From positions 88,587 to 152,586 of the forward strand of contig CAWVLT010000074.1 in assembly GCA_963930185.1 (NCBI GenBank): a stretch of DNA of 64,000 nucleotides, in the 5' to 3' direction. Shown here one piece after another: positions 24,475-33,049 of the stretch. The stretch is from JAGZEG01 sp963930185. Lineage in GTDB: Bacteria > Actinomycetota > Coriobacteriia > Coriobacteriales > UMGS124. The stretch's first letter is position 1. Each line of letters opens with the position of its first letter. Under the pieces are notes generated by a model. It ran no database searches and was not told the origin of the DNA. It was given only the letters and a program-made list of their open reading frames with translations. A program made the translations under genes and the position numbers.

Positions 24475-26286
24475 CTACTGCTGTCCGAGCGCGAGCTCGC
24501 GTGACGTGCGCTCCACGATGTCGATGAGTTCCTGCTTTGACTTGACCCCGAGCTTGCGGTACACGCGCTTGACGTGCGAGTGCACGGTGTTCTCCGAGAT
24601 GACGAGCTGCTCGGCGATGTAGGGGGACGCTGCGTCCCTGCGTGACGAGGTCGAGGACCTGGACCTCGCGCTTCGAGAGACCGCCCTGCTCTGCGACGTG
24701 CGCGATGCACTGGGCGCGATATTCCTCGAGCTGCTGGGCAAGCTCCTCCGGAGTGGGCTCTGCCTTGTCGAGGGCCTCGGGGGCGGCGCCTGCCTCCACG
24801 ATGACTGCCGTTTTCGCTACCTCGTTGGGGTCCTCGCCCGTGATGGCCCCTCCGGCATGGCGGGGGCCGGTGACGCTGGGGTTGGGGGCGAGCGCCTCGC
24901 AGAACTGCGGCTCGGCGTTGCCCTGCGAGGGCAGGACGGCCAGGCGCCTGCGACCGAGGAACAGCGCGGCCGAGGCGATGGCGAAGAACAGGATGACCTG
25001 CGAAAAAATGGTCATCTGCAGGGGGCTTGCCCATAGGGCGTCCCCGAACAGCCAACCGGTTGCCGCCCCTAGGGCCGATGCGCCCACCGTGAGACCGCGC
25101 ACCATGCCGCTGACCACGGCGCCTGACATGCGATAGTCGTAGGCGCTGTGCGCAACCATGCACAGGATCATGAGGTCAAAGACCGACCCACCCGCCCAAG
25201 ACAGGGCACTTGCCCCGAGCAGGGCATACGAGGGATTGGCTAGCTGCACGGTAATGGGGAGCAGCATGAATCCCGCGCAGAGCAGGGCAAACGCCGTGCC
25301 GTACGAGCCGCCTATGGAAATGCGCCTGCCTCCGCGAGACACCAGCGCCATGGCCAGCGCGGCAACGATCTGCAGCGCCAGGCCAAATCCATGCGTGACA
25401 CCGTATTCGGTCTGGCCGATGAGCATGGAGATGCAGTCATACATGAAGAACAGCGCAAGCGACCCGGCAACGGGCCGCCAGAGTATGCCGAGCGTCCTAA
25501 GCACTGATCTCTCGGGTACGTCGGCCTCGTCTTGCTGATGATTGCCGGTGCTCCTTTGCTCGCGTCCGATCCTGTCGTGGCTTGACATCAGGCACCATGC
25601 CGACAGGATGGGCAGTGCAAGGGCGATCAGCGCGCGTGCAAGGGGCAGGGCCGTTCCCAACGGCATCAACACGAAGTACAGACCCACTCCAAGCGCAGCC
25701 GACAGGCAGATGTATCTCCCTGCAAGTTCCGGACGTAGCCGTCCAAACACCTGCGCCCATGCCATGTCCACGGCAGCGCTGGTGATGCCCACGATTGCGG
25801 CGAGCGCGAGCACGACGATTTGGGCGGACGGACCGCCTAGCGTCTCCAGCGCGATGAAGGCCGCCAATGACCCGGCACCCGTTATGGTCGCCTGTATCCA
25901 AGGCACGCGGCCTTGCAGCGCGGGGACTCGCCAGAGGATGATGCCCCAGATGGGATGTGCGGATGTGCAATCGCAGTGGCAACGAGCGAGCAGAGCAGGG
26001 GAAGGGGAGATTCGAGAAACCATTGATGCGGCGCCTGGTGCTCGAGGATGAACAGCCCCGGCCCTCGAAAACAGACATGCATCCAGGCCCAGTACAGGGA
26101 GAATCCCAGAAATGCGAGGTTACCTGCGCCAGCGGCGCGCGGGAAAGAGGCACGTGCATGCTTGTCTGCCGATTGGCTCTGTATGTGGGTCGTTGCTCCT
26201 GACAAGAATTCCCCTCGCTTTGGCTGCCTAGACTGCTGCCGAACGCCCGTCGGTGTCCAGAACTGCTCTTTGACGCCTGTGGACAT
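24475..26286 (-). pseudogene. Membrane-LuxR regulator broken by two frameshifts
   Basis: Three successive frames together give one membrane-LuxR protein. Frame one (from ATG 26286) holds the first membrane segments (NLAFLGFSLYWAWMHVCF...). The frame changes between about 25970 and 25945. Frame two carries the central membrane segments and the start of the HTH (LSKREVQVLDLVTQGR). A second shift lies at a run of five G (24622-24626); removing one base restores RSVPYIAEQLVISENTVHSHVKRVYRKLG, which is otherwise read in the third frame to 24475. It lies downstream of the flavoprotein gene 26367-28181 on the same strand. Genuine decay and assembly error cannot be told apart here. Confidence 0.85.
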
Positions 26287-26317
26287 AGCCCACGAGCATA
26301 CGATGATAGCGCACTGG

Positions 26318-26359
26318 GCGCGCCCCGGATGAAAAATCTTTCTGCCATCCGGGGCGCGC
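26318..26359 (-). terminator. 14-bp perfect hairpin after flavoprotein gene
   Basis: GCGCGCCCCGGATG (26318-26331) pairs with 26346-26359 around a 14-nt loop. It lies just past the flavoprotein stop (26367, minus strand) and before the start of the broken regulator, so the two were probably separate transcripts. Confidence 0.7.
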
Positions 26360-26366
26360 GTGCTGC

Positions 26367-28181
26367 TTACAGGCCGGCTACGTACTCTCCTGCCACCTGG
26401 CCCTGCAGCTGGGCGATGCCCAGGCTCATGCCGGTGACGGTGGTGGAGTAGTTCAGGATGAAGCGTCCGCCCGAGTTGTTGCCGCAGGCGTACAGGCCGG
26501 GGATCGCCTCGTAGTTGGAGTCGAGCACCTGCTGGTTGCCGTCGATGTGCAGGCCCGAGAGCGTGACCACCAGATCGCCGAAGTACTTGCCCGACGAATA
26601 GGCGTAGAACGGGGGCTGTTCGATGGGGTGCAGCAGGAACGCCTCCTTGGCGTAGTCGGGGTCATCGCCCTGGGCGCACAGCTCGTTGTAGCGCTCGATG
26701 CTCGCCAGGAAGTTCTCCTTTGCCTCGCCCGTATAGCCGATGTAGTCGGCCAGCTCATCGATGGTGTCGGCACAGACCACCTTGTAGGTGGGGTAGCCGG
26801 CGGGCGTCCACACCTGGCAGGGCACGTCGCCGCCGTCGGAGCCGGGCTCGATGGCGGCCATGGCGTCGAGGATGCCCTGGAAGGAGTCCCAGTTGGGATC
26901 GACGTTGAAGTGATCCGGCGGCTGGTAGGTCAGCTCGTCCTGCCAGTTGGCGTCCCACACGGCGCACAGCAGGTTGCCCGGCGTGCGCGCGGCGGCCTGA
27001 CCTTGGCCCCAGGCGCCGTACATGCCCTCGTTGCAGTAGCGCTCGCCGCGGGCGTTGAGGCGCAGGAAGGCCGTGGCGCCAAGAGGGCCGGCCATGCCTG
27101 CCTGCATGGAGTAGGTCGCGCCGCGCGGGCCCTCCTCGATGTGGCCACCCGCCATGATGCCGATCTTGCAGCCCGAACCGTCGCGGCCGCAGCCCGAGGC
27201 CTGGTGGCCCTGGTTGAACTCCACATACTCGGGAAGCAGGTACTTCACCATGTCGTCGTTGGCCGACCAGTCGCCGCCGCACAGGATGGTGCCCTTGTTG
27301 GCGAGGAAGCGGTAGTACTCGCCGGTTGTGGTGTTGTGGGCGATGATGCCCTTGCACGCGCCGTTCTCCATGATGGGCTGGTCGCCATAGGTGCCGAAGA
27401 AGAACTGGGCGCCGGCCTGCTTGGCCAACTCCTGGTTGGCCTTGATGGCGTTGGTCATGGTGTAGTCGCCGCCACCGAAGAACGAATTGCAGCCAAGGAA
27501 CACCTTGATGCCCTGGTTCTCACCAGGGTAGTTCGCGGGCATCTCGGCGCAGAACGTATCGATGGAGTCGAGGAAGTCCTGGCTCAGCGGCTCCATGAAC
27601 CAGTCCACGTGCTCGCCGGAGCGCGTGGCGAAGGCTCGGATGATGTCGGGGTTGCAGCGGCCGATGGTGCGGCGCTCCACCTCGCGCAGGAAGTCCTCCG
27701 GGTCGTAGGACTGCACACCGCGCTCGCTGGCCAGCTTGTTGTTGATCGAGCCGAGCTCTTTGCCGTTGACCGAGAAGATGTCCTCGTCCTGGGCCTCGAT
27801 GACCACAACGCTCGCCCCCGCCTCCGCGGCGGCACGAGCGGCGCAGGTCCCGGCGTGGCCGGCTCCCAGGATCACGACGTCGGCCTCGTAGGTCTCGACG
27901 ATGTCCTCCTCGGCGATTGGCGCGGGGTCGGAGTACCAGAACTCGGCGCCTGCGGTCGCGGCGGCCGAGGGGTTGTCGGCCAGGGCCACGACGCCGGGGT
28001 TGGCGCTGGGTGCGGGGGCGTCGGCCGCGTCGGAGGCGGAGTCGCCTTCGGCGGAATCCGCCTCCTCGGCACCTGCGATGGCGGCCTGCGCCGCAAGGGG
28101 CGCGGCAGCTGCGACGGCCGCGCCGCAGAGGATGAAGCTCCTGCGGGAGACGGGGGCATGGGAAGTCTGGGACACGTGCAT
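26367..28181 (-). CDS. Tat-exported FAD-dependent reductase
   Basis: The 604-aa product has a Tat signal (VSRRSFILCG, residues 11-20, Ala-rich h-region) and an Ala/Ser/Asp-rich linker of about 50 residues. The FAD motif GAGHAGTC is at 106-113, followed by the fumarate-reductase-like fold, with a C-terminal LSGLHIDGNQQVLD...IPGLYACGNNSGG. It has no FMN_bind domain. It most resembles the 9510-11360 protein in domain order. AGGTGA precedes the ATG. The product should work on the outer face of the membrane; substrate and electron donor are unknown. Its neighbouring regulator gene is frameshifted, so its control may be lost or passed to another regulator. Confidence 0.9.
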   Translation of the reverse strand: MHVSQTSHAPVSRRSFILCGAAVAAAAPLAAQAAIAGAEEADSAEGDSASDAADAPAPSANPGVVALADNPSAAATAGAEFWYSDPAPIAEEDIVETYEADVVILGAGHAGTCAARAAAEAGASVVVIEAQDEDIFSVNGKELGSINNKLASERGVQSYDPEDFLREVERRTIGRCNPDIIRAFATRSGEHVDWFMEPLSQDFLDSIDTFCAEMPANYPGENQGIKVFLGCNSFFGGGDYTMTNAIKANQELAKQAGAQFFFGTYGDQPIMENGACKGIIAHNTTTGEYYRFLANKGTILCGGDWSANDDMVKYLLPEYVEFNQGHQASGCGRDGSGCKIGIMAGGHIEEGPRGATYSMQAGMAGPLGATAFLRLNARGERYCNEGMYGAWGQGQAAARTPGNLLCAVWDANWQDELTYQPPDHFNVDPNWDSFQGILDAMAAIEPGSDGGDVPCQVWTPAGYPTYKVVCADTIDELADYIGYTGEAKENFLASIERYNELCAQGDDPDYAKEAFLLHPIEQPPFYAYSSGKYFGDLVVTLSGLHIDGNQQVLDSNYEAIPGLYACGNNSGGRFILNYSTTVTGMSLGIAQLQGQVAGEYVAGL

Positions 28182-28349
28182 CGAAGATCACCTGTTTCTC
28201 ATGACGACTGCTGAGCTTTGTGCTGCGGGGTGGCGTGCTGTCGCGTGCCATCCGAATGCTGGCGTTGCACCGGGGCTCGAGGGCCGGCATCCTCGGCCTG
28301 GCGCTGCCCGCCGTGCAATACTGTGTCCTCGCACGGGTTGCTTGGATAG

Positions 28350-28364
28350 CACCAAAAATTGGTG
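28350..28364. promoter_or_regulatory. Operator-like palindromes upstream of flavoprotein gene
   Basis: CACCAA-AAA-TTGGTG (28350-28364) is a perfect 6-bp-arm palindrome, followed by a second small one, AATCA-T-TGATT (28365-28375). They lie about 170 bp upstream of the flavoprotein start in an AT-richer part of the 339-bp gap 28182-28520. That gap otherwise shows no gene. Confidence 0.4.
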
Positions 28365-28520
28365 AATCATTGATTTGATGGGTGTGAGCTGCTTCGATTC
28401 TGTTTTGTCGACTTGCAAACGGACCGTTATGGTTGATAGGCTACGAGAGGCAGCGAAAAGGGGTCGCGAAGCTGGTTACATAACTTCCGGAGAGGCCGGC
28501 TTGATCGGAAGGGAGCTTGG

Positions 28521-28979
28521 ATGCCCGTGAAGTTGCCAAATAGCAAGAGAAACCTCGACATGGCAATCCGGCGCTCCAGCTCTACTGACGAGGACTATCT
28601 GAAGAACAGGACCCTAGTGGCAAATGCGGTCGCTGGCCTTTTGATGCCGAACGGAGTGGTCAAAGGTGGCTCGGCGAAACGGCTCTTTGCCTATCGCAAG
28701 AGACAGGAGTGGCCGCCGATGGTAGTCGCTAACGATGGATGGGAGAAGCTGTATCAGGCACAGCTCTTACCTTGGCCGATAAAGCAAACCGTACAAAGAG
28801 GCCGTGGTTTGGGCGAACGATCTTATAGGGAGGATCGTGCAGGCCTGATGCTTCCCTGTCAGTTGAGAAATCAAACCAACTTGGCGTTTTGCTTCCTACA
28901 TAATCATGGGGAGAATCAGCGCCGGGCAGTGAGCTCAGCACGCATTTTGGTTTTGAGCGATGGAAAGGGAGCGGTTGCT
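28521..28979 (+). pseudogene. Probable 5' fragment of an AbiEii-type nucleotidyltransferase toxin gene
   Basis: An ATG with AGGGAG five bases upstream opens a frame reading RNLDMAIRRS...LKNRTLVANAVAGLLMPNGVVKGGSA. The ending 'LMP.GVVKGGsA' matches the nucleotidyltransferase signature of actinobacterial AbiEii/AbiGii toxins (usually followed by K-L-R...T-R-F-T-x-D-L-D). Here the homology stops after KGGSA and no DLD motif follows. The frame stays open by chance into the next gene. No antitoxin gene was seen. The assignment rests on one short motif. Confidence 0.4.
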
Positions 28980-29600
28980 ATGAAGGTCGTACTCGTGAAC
29001 GGAAGCCCGCACAAGAGCGGATGCACGCACGTCGCGCTGCAGGAGGTCGCGTCCGCCCTTGAGGCCGACGGCATCGAGACTCAGGAGATCTGGCTGGGTG
29101 TCAAGCCCATCTCGGGATGCCTTGCCTGCGGCCGCTGCCGCGAGCTTGGTAAGTGCGTGATCGACGACATCGCCAACGAGGTGGCGGCTGCCATCGACGA
29201 GGCCGACGGGGTGGTGCTTGGCTCACCGGTGCACTATGCGGCTCCGTCTGGCCAGATCGTCTCGTGCATGCACCGTGTGTTCTACTGCGGCGCGGCACAT
29301 CCGCGCGGCAAGGTGGGCGCGGCTGTGGTGAGCTGCCGCCGCGGCGGGGCGGCCACGGCGTTCGACCAGCTCAACAAGTACTTTTCCATTGCCCAGATGC
29401 CCATTGCCACCTCACAGTACTGGAACCAGATCCACGGGAACACGCCCGAGGAGGCTCGTCAGGATCTCGAGGGCCTGCAGACCATGCGCACGCTCGGCCA
29501 CAACATCGCCTGGATGCTGCGCTGTCGCCAGCAGGCCGAGGGTGCCGGGGTTGCCATGCCCGAGCCGGAGTCCAAGGTGGCCACGAACTTCATTCGCTAG
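28980..29600 (+). CDS. NAD(P)H-dependent FMN reductase / flavodoxin-fold protein
   Basis: This 206-aa protein begins MKVVLVNGSPHKSGCTHVAL, the phosphate-binding GSP..G.T loop of the NADPH-dependent FMN-reductase (iron-sulfur flavoprotein-like) family. It continues with SGCLACGRCRELGKCVIDD (residues about 42-60), a cysteine cluster typical of the Isf-like branch, and VLGSPVHYAAPSGQI. The frame is open further upstream, but AAGGGAG eight bases before ATG 28980 fixes the start. It is a cytoplasmic electron-transfer protein. It lies 42 bp upstream of luxS, possibly in the same transcript. Confidence 0.9.
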   Translation: MKVVLVNGSPHKSGCTHVALQEVASALEADGIETQEIWLGVKPISGCLACGRCRELGKCVIDDIANEVAAAIDEADGVVLGSPVHYAAPSGQIVSCMHRVFYCGAAHPRGKVGAAVVSCRRGGAATAFDQLNKYFSIAQMPIATSQYWNQIHGNTPEEARQDLEGLQTMRTLGHNIAWMLRCRQQAEGAGVAMPEPESKVATNFIR

Positions 29601-29642
29601 GGCAGCTCGCGAGGATACGGATTCGATAGGAGGGCAGTGCCT

Positions 29643-30128
29643 GTGGGACTGCAGAAGATCGCAAGCTTCACCGTAAACCACGAGGATCTCGAGCCGGGCA
29701 TCTACGTCTCGCGTGTCGATCGCATCGGCCAGGAGGCCGTGACCACGTTCGATCTGCGCCTAACTGCGCCCAACGACGAGCCGGTCATGGGCACGGCCGA
29801 GGTTCACACCATCGAGCATCTGGGCGCGACGTTTCTGCGCAACGACCCGCAGTGGCGCGATCGCGTGGTCTACTTTGGCCCGATGGGTTGCCGCACGGGC
29901 TTCTACCTGCTACTTGCCGGGGAGTACGAGTCGCGCGACGTGGTTGACCTGGTGACGCGCACGTTTGAGTTCGTCCGCGACTTCGAGGGCGACATCCCCG
30001 GCGCGGCCCCGCACGATTGCGGCAACTGGCGCGACCAGAACCTCGACCTCGCCCACTGGTATGCCCGGCGCTATCTGGACGAGACGCTCTACGGCATTGA
30101 CGAGCGGCATCTGACGTACCCGGCGTAG
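29643..30128 (+). CDS. luxS: S-ribosylhomocysteine lyase (AI-2 synthesis)
   Basis: LuxS splits S-ribosylhomocysteine into homocysteine and DPD, the AI-2 precursor. The zinc ligands are in HTIEH (two His) and HDCGN (Cys), and the catalytic cysteine is in GPMGCRTGFY. The GTG at 29643 lies nine bases after AGGAGG; an in-frame GTG two codons earlier (29637) is only three bases from it and is less likely. The 161-aa length fits the family. A hairpin with a T-rich tail follows. Confidence 0.95.
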   Translation: MGLQKIASFTVNHEDLEPGIYVSRVDRIGQEAVTTFDLRLTAPNDEPVMGTAEVHTIEHLGATFLRNDPQWRDRVVYFGPMGCRTGFYLLLAGEYESRDVVDLVTRTFEFVRDFEGDIPGAAPHDCGNWRDQNLDLAHWYARRYLDETLYGIDERHLTYPA

Positions 30129-30206
30129 GACTCCGGCGCGCATCTCGGCCCGGTCCCAAACGCAGAGGCGCGGGCGATTTGTGGGCTGAACGTGTAGCGA
30201 CTGCAC

Positions 30207-30235
30207 CTGACACGGATCTGACTGCGGTCTGACAA
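30207..30235 (+). promoter_or_regulatory. Three CTGAC direct repeats with 11-bp period (Pho-box-like)
   Basis: CTGACAC-ggat-CTGACTG-cggt-CTGACAA: three 7-bp repeats with 4-bp spacers, starting at 30207, 30218 and 30229. The 7+4 geometry is that of PhoB/OmpR-family tandem sites. A further pair on the opposite strand lies at about 30304-30321 (TGTCAGG-tggt-GGTCAGA). The same array recurs at 50386 upstream of the paralogous PD-(D/E)XK gene. Confidence 0.55.
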
Positions 30236-30240
30236 AAGAA

Positions 30241-30287
30241 AGACGCTCCTACCTCTCTCGAAAGCCGAGGTGGGTGCGTTTGCTTTT
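30241..30287 (+). terminator. Terminator after luxS
   Basis: A 15-bp imperfect stem (30241-30255 with 30267-30281, one mismatch and two G-U pairs) is followed by TGCTTTT. Confidence 0.7.
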
Positions 30288-30414
30288 CAGGGGCTTGCGC
30301 GCGTGTCAGGTGGTGGTCAGATGCACGTGCACCTTCACAAAGCCTTCATGTCGAGATATCCGAGCCTCCCATAGGCTTGCCTTCTAACCGCGTGTATGTG
30401 GGGAGGGAGGAGTG

Positions 30415-31596
30415 ATGGGAGACGTGGAGGGCATCGCGCAGGACGGCGGGCTATCTGCGGGTGAGGGTGCGGACACGGTGAGCCAGGACAGGCAGGCGCG
30501 TCTATACGATGCGGCGTGCAAGAGGCTCTTGTCTCGCAAGGTCATTCTCGCATGGGTCATGCGTGCTTTTGTTCCGGAGTTCGCAGGCTGCCCGATCAGC
30601 CAGATAGTTGGCTGCATGGAGGGGGAGCCCAAGATGGCTTCTCCGATCGCTAGCCCAGACGACCGGGGTGCGTCAGGCGTTTCGGAGCGTCTGGAGGCCG
30701 ATGGTATGCCGAGCTTGGCGAGCGACGCACGTGGGATGTCGGATTGCTCTGTGCCGGTCGAGGGAACGGGTCTGATCCGCGGCCTGAACGTCGAGGACAA
30801 CCGGCTGTATGCCGGTTCAGTCATGTACGACGTGCTTTTGCGGGCAGTTGTTCCCCGGCGAAAGAAAGACGGTGCAGCGGGTACGGATGACGGCCTGCAG
30901 GCGATCGATCTTCTCATCAACGTCGAGGCGCAGGACGACTTCTACCCCGGCTATCCCCTTGTGACGCGCGCCCAGTACTACTGCGCGCGACTACTTGCCA
31001 CCCAGCAGGGAGTTGAGTTTGACAAGTCGCATTACGAGCGGCTCAAGAAGGTGTACTCCATCTGGATCTGCACCGATCCTCCGGACTATCGTCGTGGCAC
31101 GGTCAATTGCTACGGCATGTCAGAGACAACGTATCCTTCTACCGCCTCTGGCTGGCCGCAGCGAACGTACGACCTGATGCGCGTCGTCATGCTTTACCTC
31201 GGCGCGCCAGACACGGGTGAGAGTGCCGGCATGACAGGCGCACTGAACCTGCTGACTCTGCTGTTTACTTCTAATGCGAGCGCAAAGGAGAAGCTGGACA
31301 TCATGCGAGAGCGGTACAATATCAGCAGCGATGAGGGGATCGAAAGCGAGGTGCGCACCATGGGAGGCTTTGCGCGGGGATTGATGACCACATGCATGGA
31401 AAAGGGCATGGAAAAGGGCAGGGGGCAGGGTATCCTCCTGTCGATCCGTAGGCTTGCAAAGAACATGGGCTGGCCGTTTGAGAGGGCCATGGACGCCCTC
31501 GGGATCCCTGAGGAGGAACGGGCCGGCTATATGCGGCGCCTGGCGGAGGGGGAACGCGGAGACGGCGCCACGGCATATAGTAAAGCCAACGGGTAG
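30415..31596 (+). CDS. Rpn/PDDEXK-family putative nuclease
   Basis: This 393-aa protein belongs to the PD-(D/E)XK superfamily related to Rpn recombination-promoting nucleases ('transposase-like'). The core shows YDVLLRA...LLINVEAQDDFYPGYPLVTRAQYYCARLL, with the nuclease D and E-A-Q positions, then SHYERLKKVYSIWICTDPP. The C-terminal KGMEKGRGQG repeat and a Rpn-type 'A M D A L G I P' helix are typical. GGAGG precedes an overlapping GTG-ATG pair (30412/30415); the ATG was chosen. A paralogue with an internal stop lies at 50580. The pair brackets the polysaccharide region. Confidence 0.85.
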   Translation: MGDVEGIAQDGGLSAGEGADTVSQDRQARLYDAACKRLLSRKVILAWVMRAFVPEFAGCPISQIVGCMEGEPKMASPIASPDDRGASGVSERLEADGMPSLASDARGMSDCSVPVEGTGLIRGLNVEDNRLYAGSVMYDVLLRAVVPRRKKDGAAGTDDGLQAIDLLINVEAQDDFYPGYPLVTRAQYYCARLLATQQGVEFDKSHYERLKKVYSIWICTDPPDYRRGTVNCYGMSETTYPSTASGWPQRTYDLMRVVMLYLGAPDTGESAGMTGALNLLTLLFTSNASAKEKLDIMRERYNISSDEGIESEVRTMGGFARGLMTTCMEKGMEKGRGQGILLSIRRLAKNMGWPFERAMDALGIPEEERAGYMRRLAEGERGDGATAYSKANG

Positions 31597-31906
31597 GGCC
31601 TGTACCTTGGATGGCGGCGGGCGTTGATGACCTCGTATCGGTGATGTTTGTTTCTGCCATATTTATTGCGAGAGAGTTCTGCCGAAGGTCATATTATCAA
31701 CTTCAGGTTGTCGCAAAAGGGATATCATTACCTGTTGTGTTTTCGTCTAGGGCGGGAGGCATTCCTCAGTTGCCTTCTGTAGACGAGCGAGGGTAGTGCT
31801 AGAGTTACCTTGAAGTACCCGGCGGGCCGTCGTTTTAGGATGGTCTAGGCAAGGTGGGGCACGGTGTTGCGCTCCACGTTGCTGCGAGCGGACAAAGGAT
31901 TGCCCT
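31597..31906. other. Intergenic region upstream of the polysaccharide operon
   Basis: The 310 bp are AT-richer than the flanking genes, especially 31630-31745. No reading frame with a ribosome-binding site, no strong hairpin and no consensus promoter was found. It must hold the promoter of the operon beginning at 31907. Confidence 0.5.
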
Positions 31907-33049
31907 ATGGTCTCTGTCGAGAACGGTACTGCGCCGATCAACGTGACGCGCTCATCCATGCCTCCGCTGGACGAGTACGTTGCCGAAATCTCCTCCCTTT
32001 GGGAGAGCCACTACCTCACCAACCGAGGGGTGAAGCATCGTCAGCTTGAGCAGGAGCTGCAGGAGTATCTCAAGGTCAAGAACGTGATGCTCTACGTGAA
32101 CGGGCACAGCGCCCTCGAGGGAACCTTCGAGACCATGGGGCTGACGGGCGAGGCGATCACCACGCCGTTCACCTTTGTGTCGACGACGCACTCACTGGTG
32201 CGTAAGGGACTCACCCCGGTGTTTGTCGACGTGGACCCCGACACGTTCACGCTTGACCCCGCTAAGATCGAGGCGGCCATCACGCCTCGCACGAGCGTCA
32301 TTGTCCCGGTGCACGTGTATGGCAACCTGTGTGACGTCGACGCAATCCAGGAGATCGCCGACAGGCACGGCCTCAAGGTTGTCTATGACGCCGCCCACGC
32401 CTTTGGCGTGGAAAAGGACGGCGTGGGGGTGGGCAACTACGGCGACGCCTCGATCCTATCGTTCCATGCTACCAAGGTGTTCAACACCATTGAGGGAGGC
32501 GCTGTCTGCTTTAAGGACGACGCCTTGGGCATGAAGCTGGCCCAGTATCGCAACTTCGGCATCGTGGACAGCGAGCACGTGGGCTACATCGGCGGGAACT
32601 CAAAGATGAACGAGTTTGCCGCCGCCATGGGCATCTGCAACCTGAGGCACATCGACGAGGAGATCGCCAAGCGCCGCAAGGTGTTCGAGCGCTACATGGA
32701 GCGCCTGGACGGCGTGCCGGGCCTGCGGCTGTGCCATGATAGAAGTGGCATCAAGCACAACTACGCCTACCTGCCGGTTATCTTTACCGACGAGTATGGT
32801 GCGACACGTGACCAGGTCTCTGATAGGCTGGCCGAGCAGGGAGTTTTTTCGCGCAAGTACTTCTATCCGGCAACCAACGAGCTGTCCTGTTATGCGGGGA
32901 GGTTTGATCTTGGCGAAACTCCCGTCGCTCATTGGGCCGCCGAGCATGTCCTGACACTTCCCATGTATGCGGACCTTGCGATTGAGGATGTGGACAGGAT
33001 CTGTGACGTTGTCCTTTCCCTGGGACCGAAGGGCTGCGAAAATGCCTAG
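31907..33049 (+). CDS. DegT/DnrJ/EryC1/StrS-family sugar aminotransferase
   Basis: The enzyme uses PLP and probably glutamate to aminate a nucleotide-linked keto-sugar. The 380-aa sequence starts with VTRSSMPPLDEYVAEI..LWESHYLTNRG, close to VioA/Fdt-type 4-aminotransferases for dTDP-4-keto-6-deoxyhexoses. PLP contacts include VYDAAHAFG and the lysine of SFHATKVFNTIEGG. AAAGGA precedes the ATG. It opens the exopolysaccharide operon, and the next gene overlaps its end. It has higher GC than the genes that follow it. Confidence 0.92.
   Translation: MVSVENGTAPINVTRSSMPPLDEYVAEISSLWESHYLTNRGVKHRQLEQELQEYLKVKNVMLYVNGHSALEGTFETMGLTGEAITTPFTFVSTTHSLVRKGLTPVFVDVDPDTFTLDPAKIEAAITPRTSVIVPVHVYGNLCDVDAIQEIADRHGLKVVYDAAHAFGVEKDGVGVGNYGDASILSFHATKVFNTIEGGAVCFKDDALGMKLAQYRNFGIVDSEHVGYIGGNSKMNEFAAAMGICNLRHIDEEIAKRRKVFERYMERLDGVPGLRLCHDRSGIKHNYAYLPVIFTDEYGATRDQVSDRLAEQGVFSRKYFYPATNELSCYAGRFDLGETPVAHWAAEHVLTLPMYADLAIEDVDRICDVVLSLGPKGCENA

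Noticed and set aside
24622..24626. Programmed ribosomal frameshift in the broken LuxR gene
   Set aside because: A second, independent frameshift exists near 25945-25970, and no slippery heptamer or ribosome-stalling structure was seen, so a disrupted gene is simpler.
26547..28214. 555-codon open frame opposite the 26367 flavoprotein
   Set aside because: Val/Gly/His-rich antisense frame in GC-rich DNA; the minus strand has a Tat signal and FAD motif.
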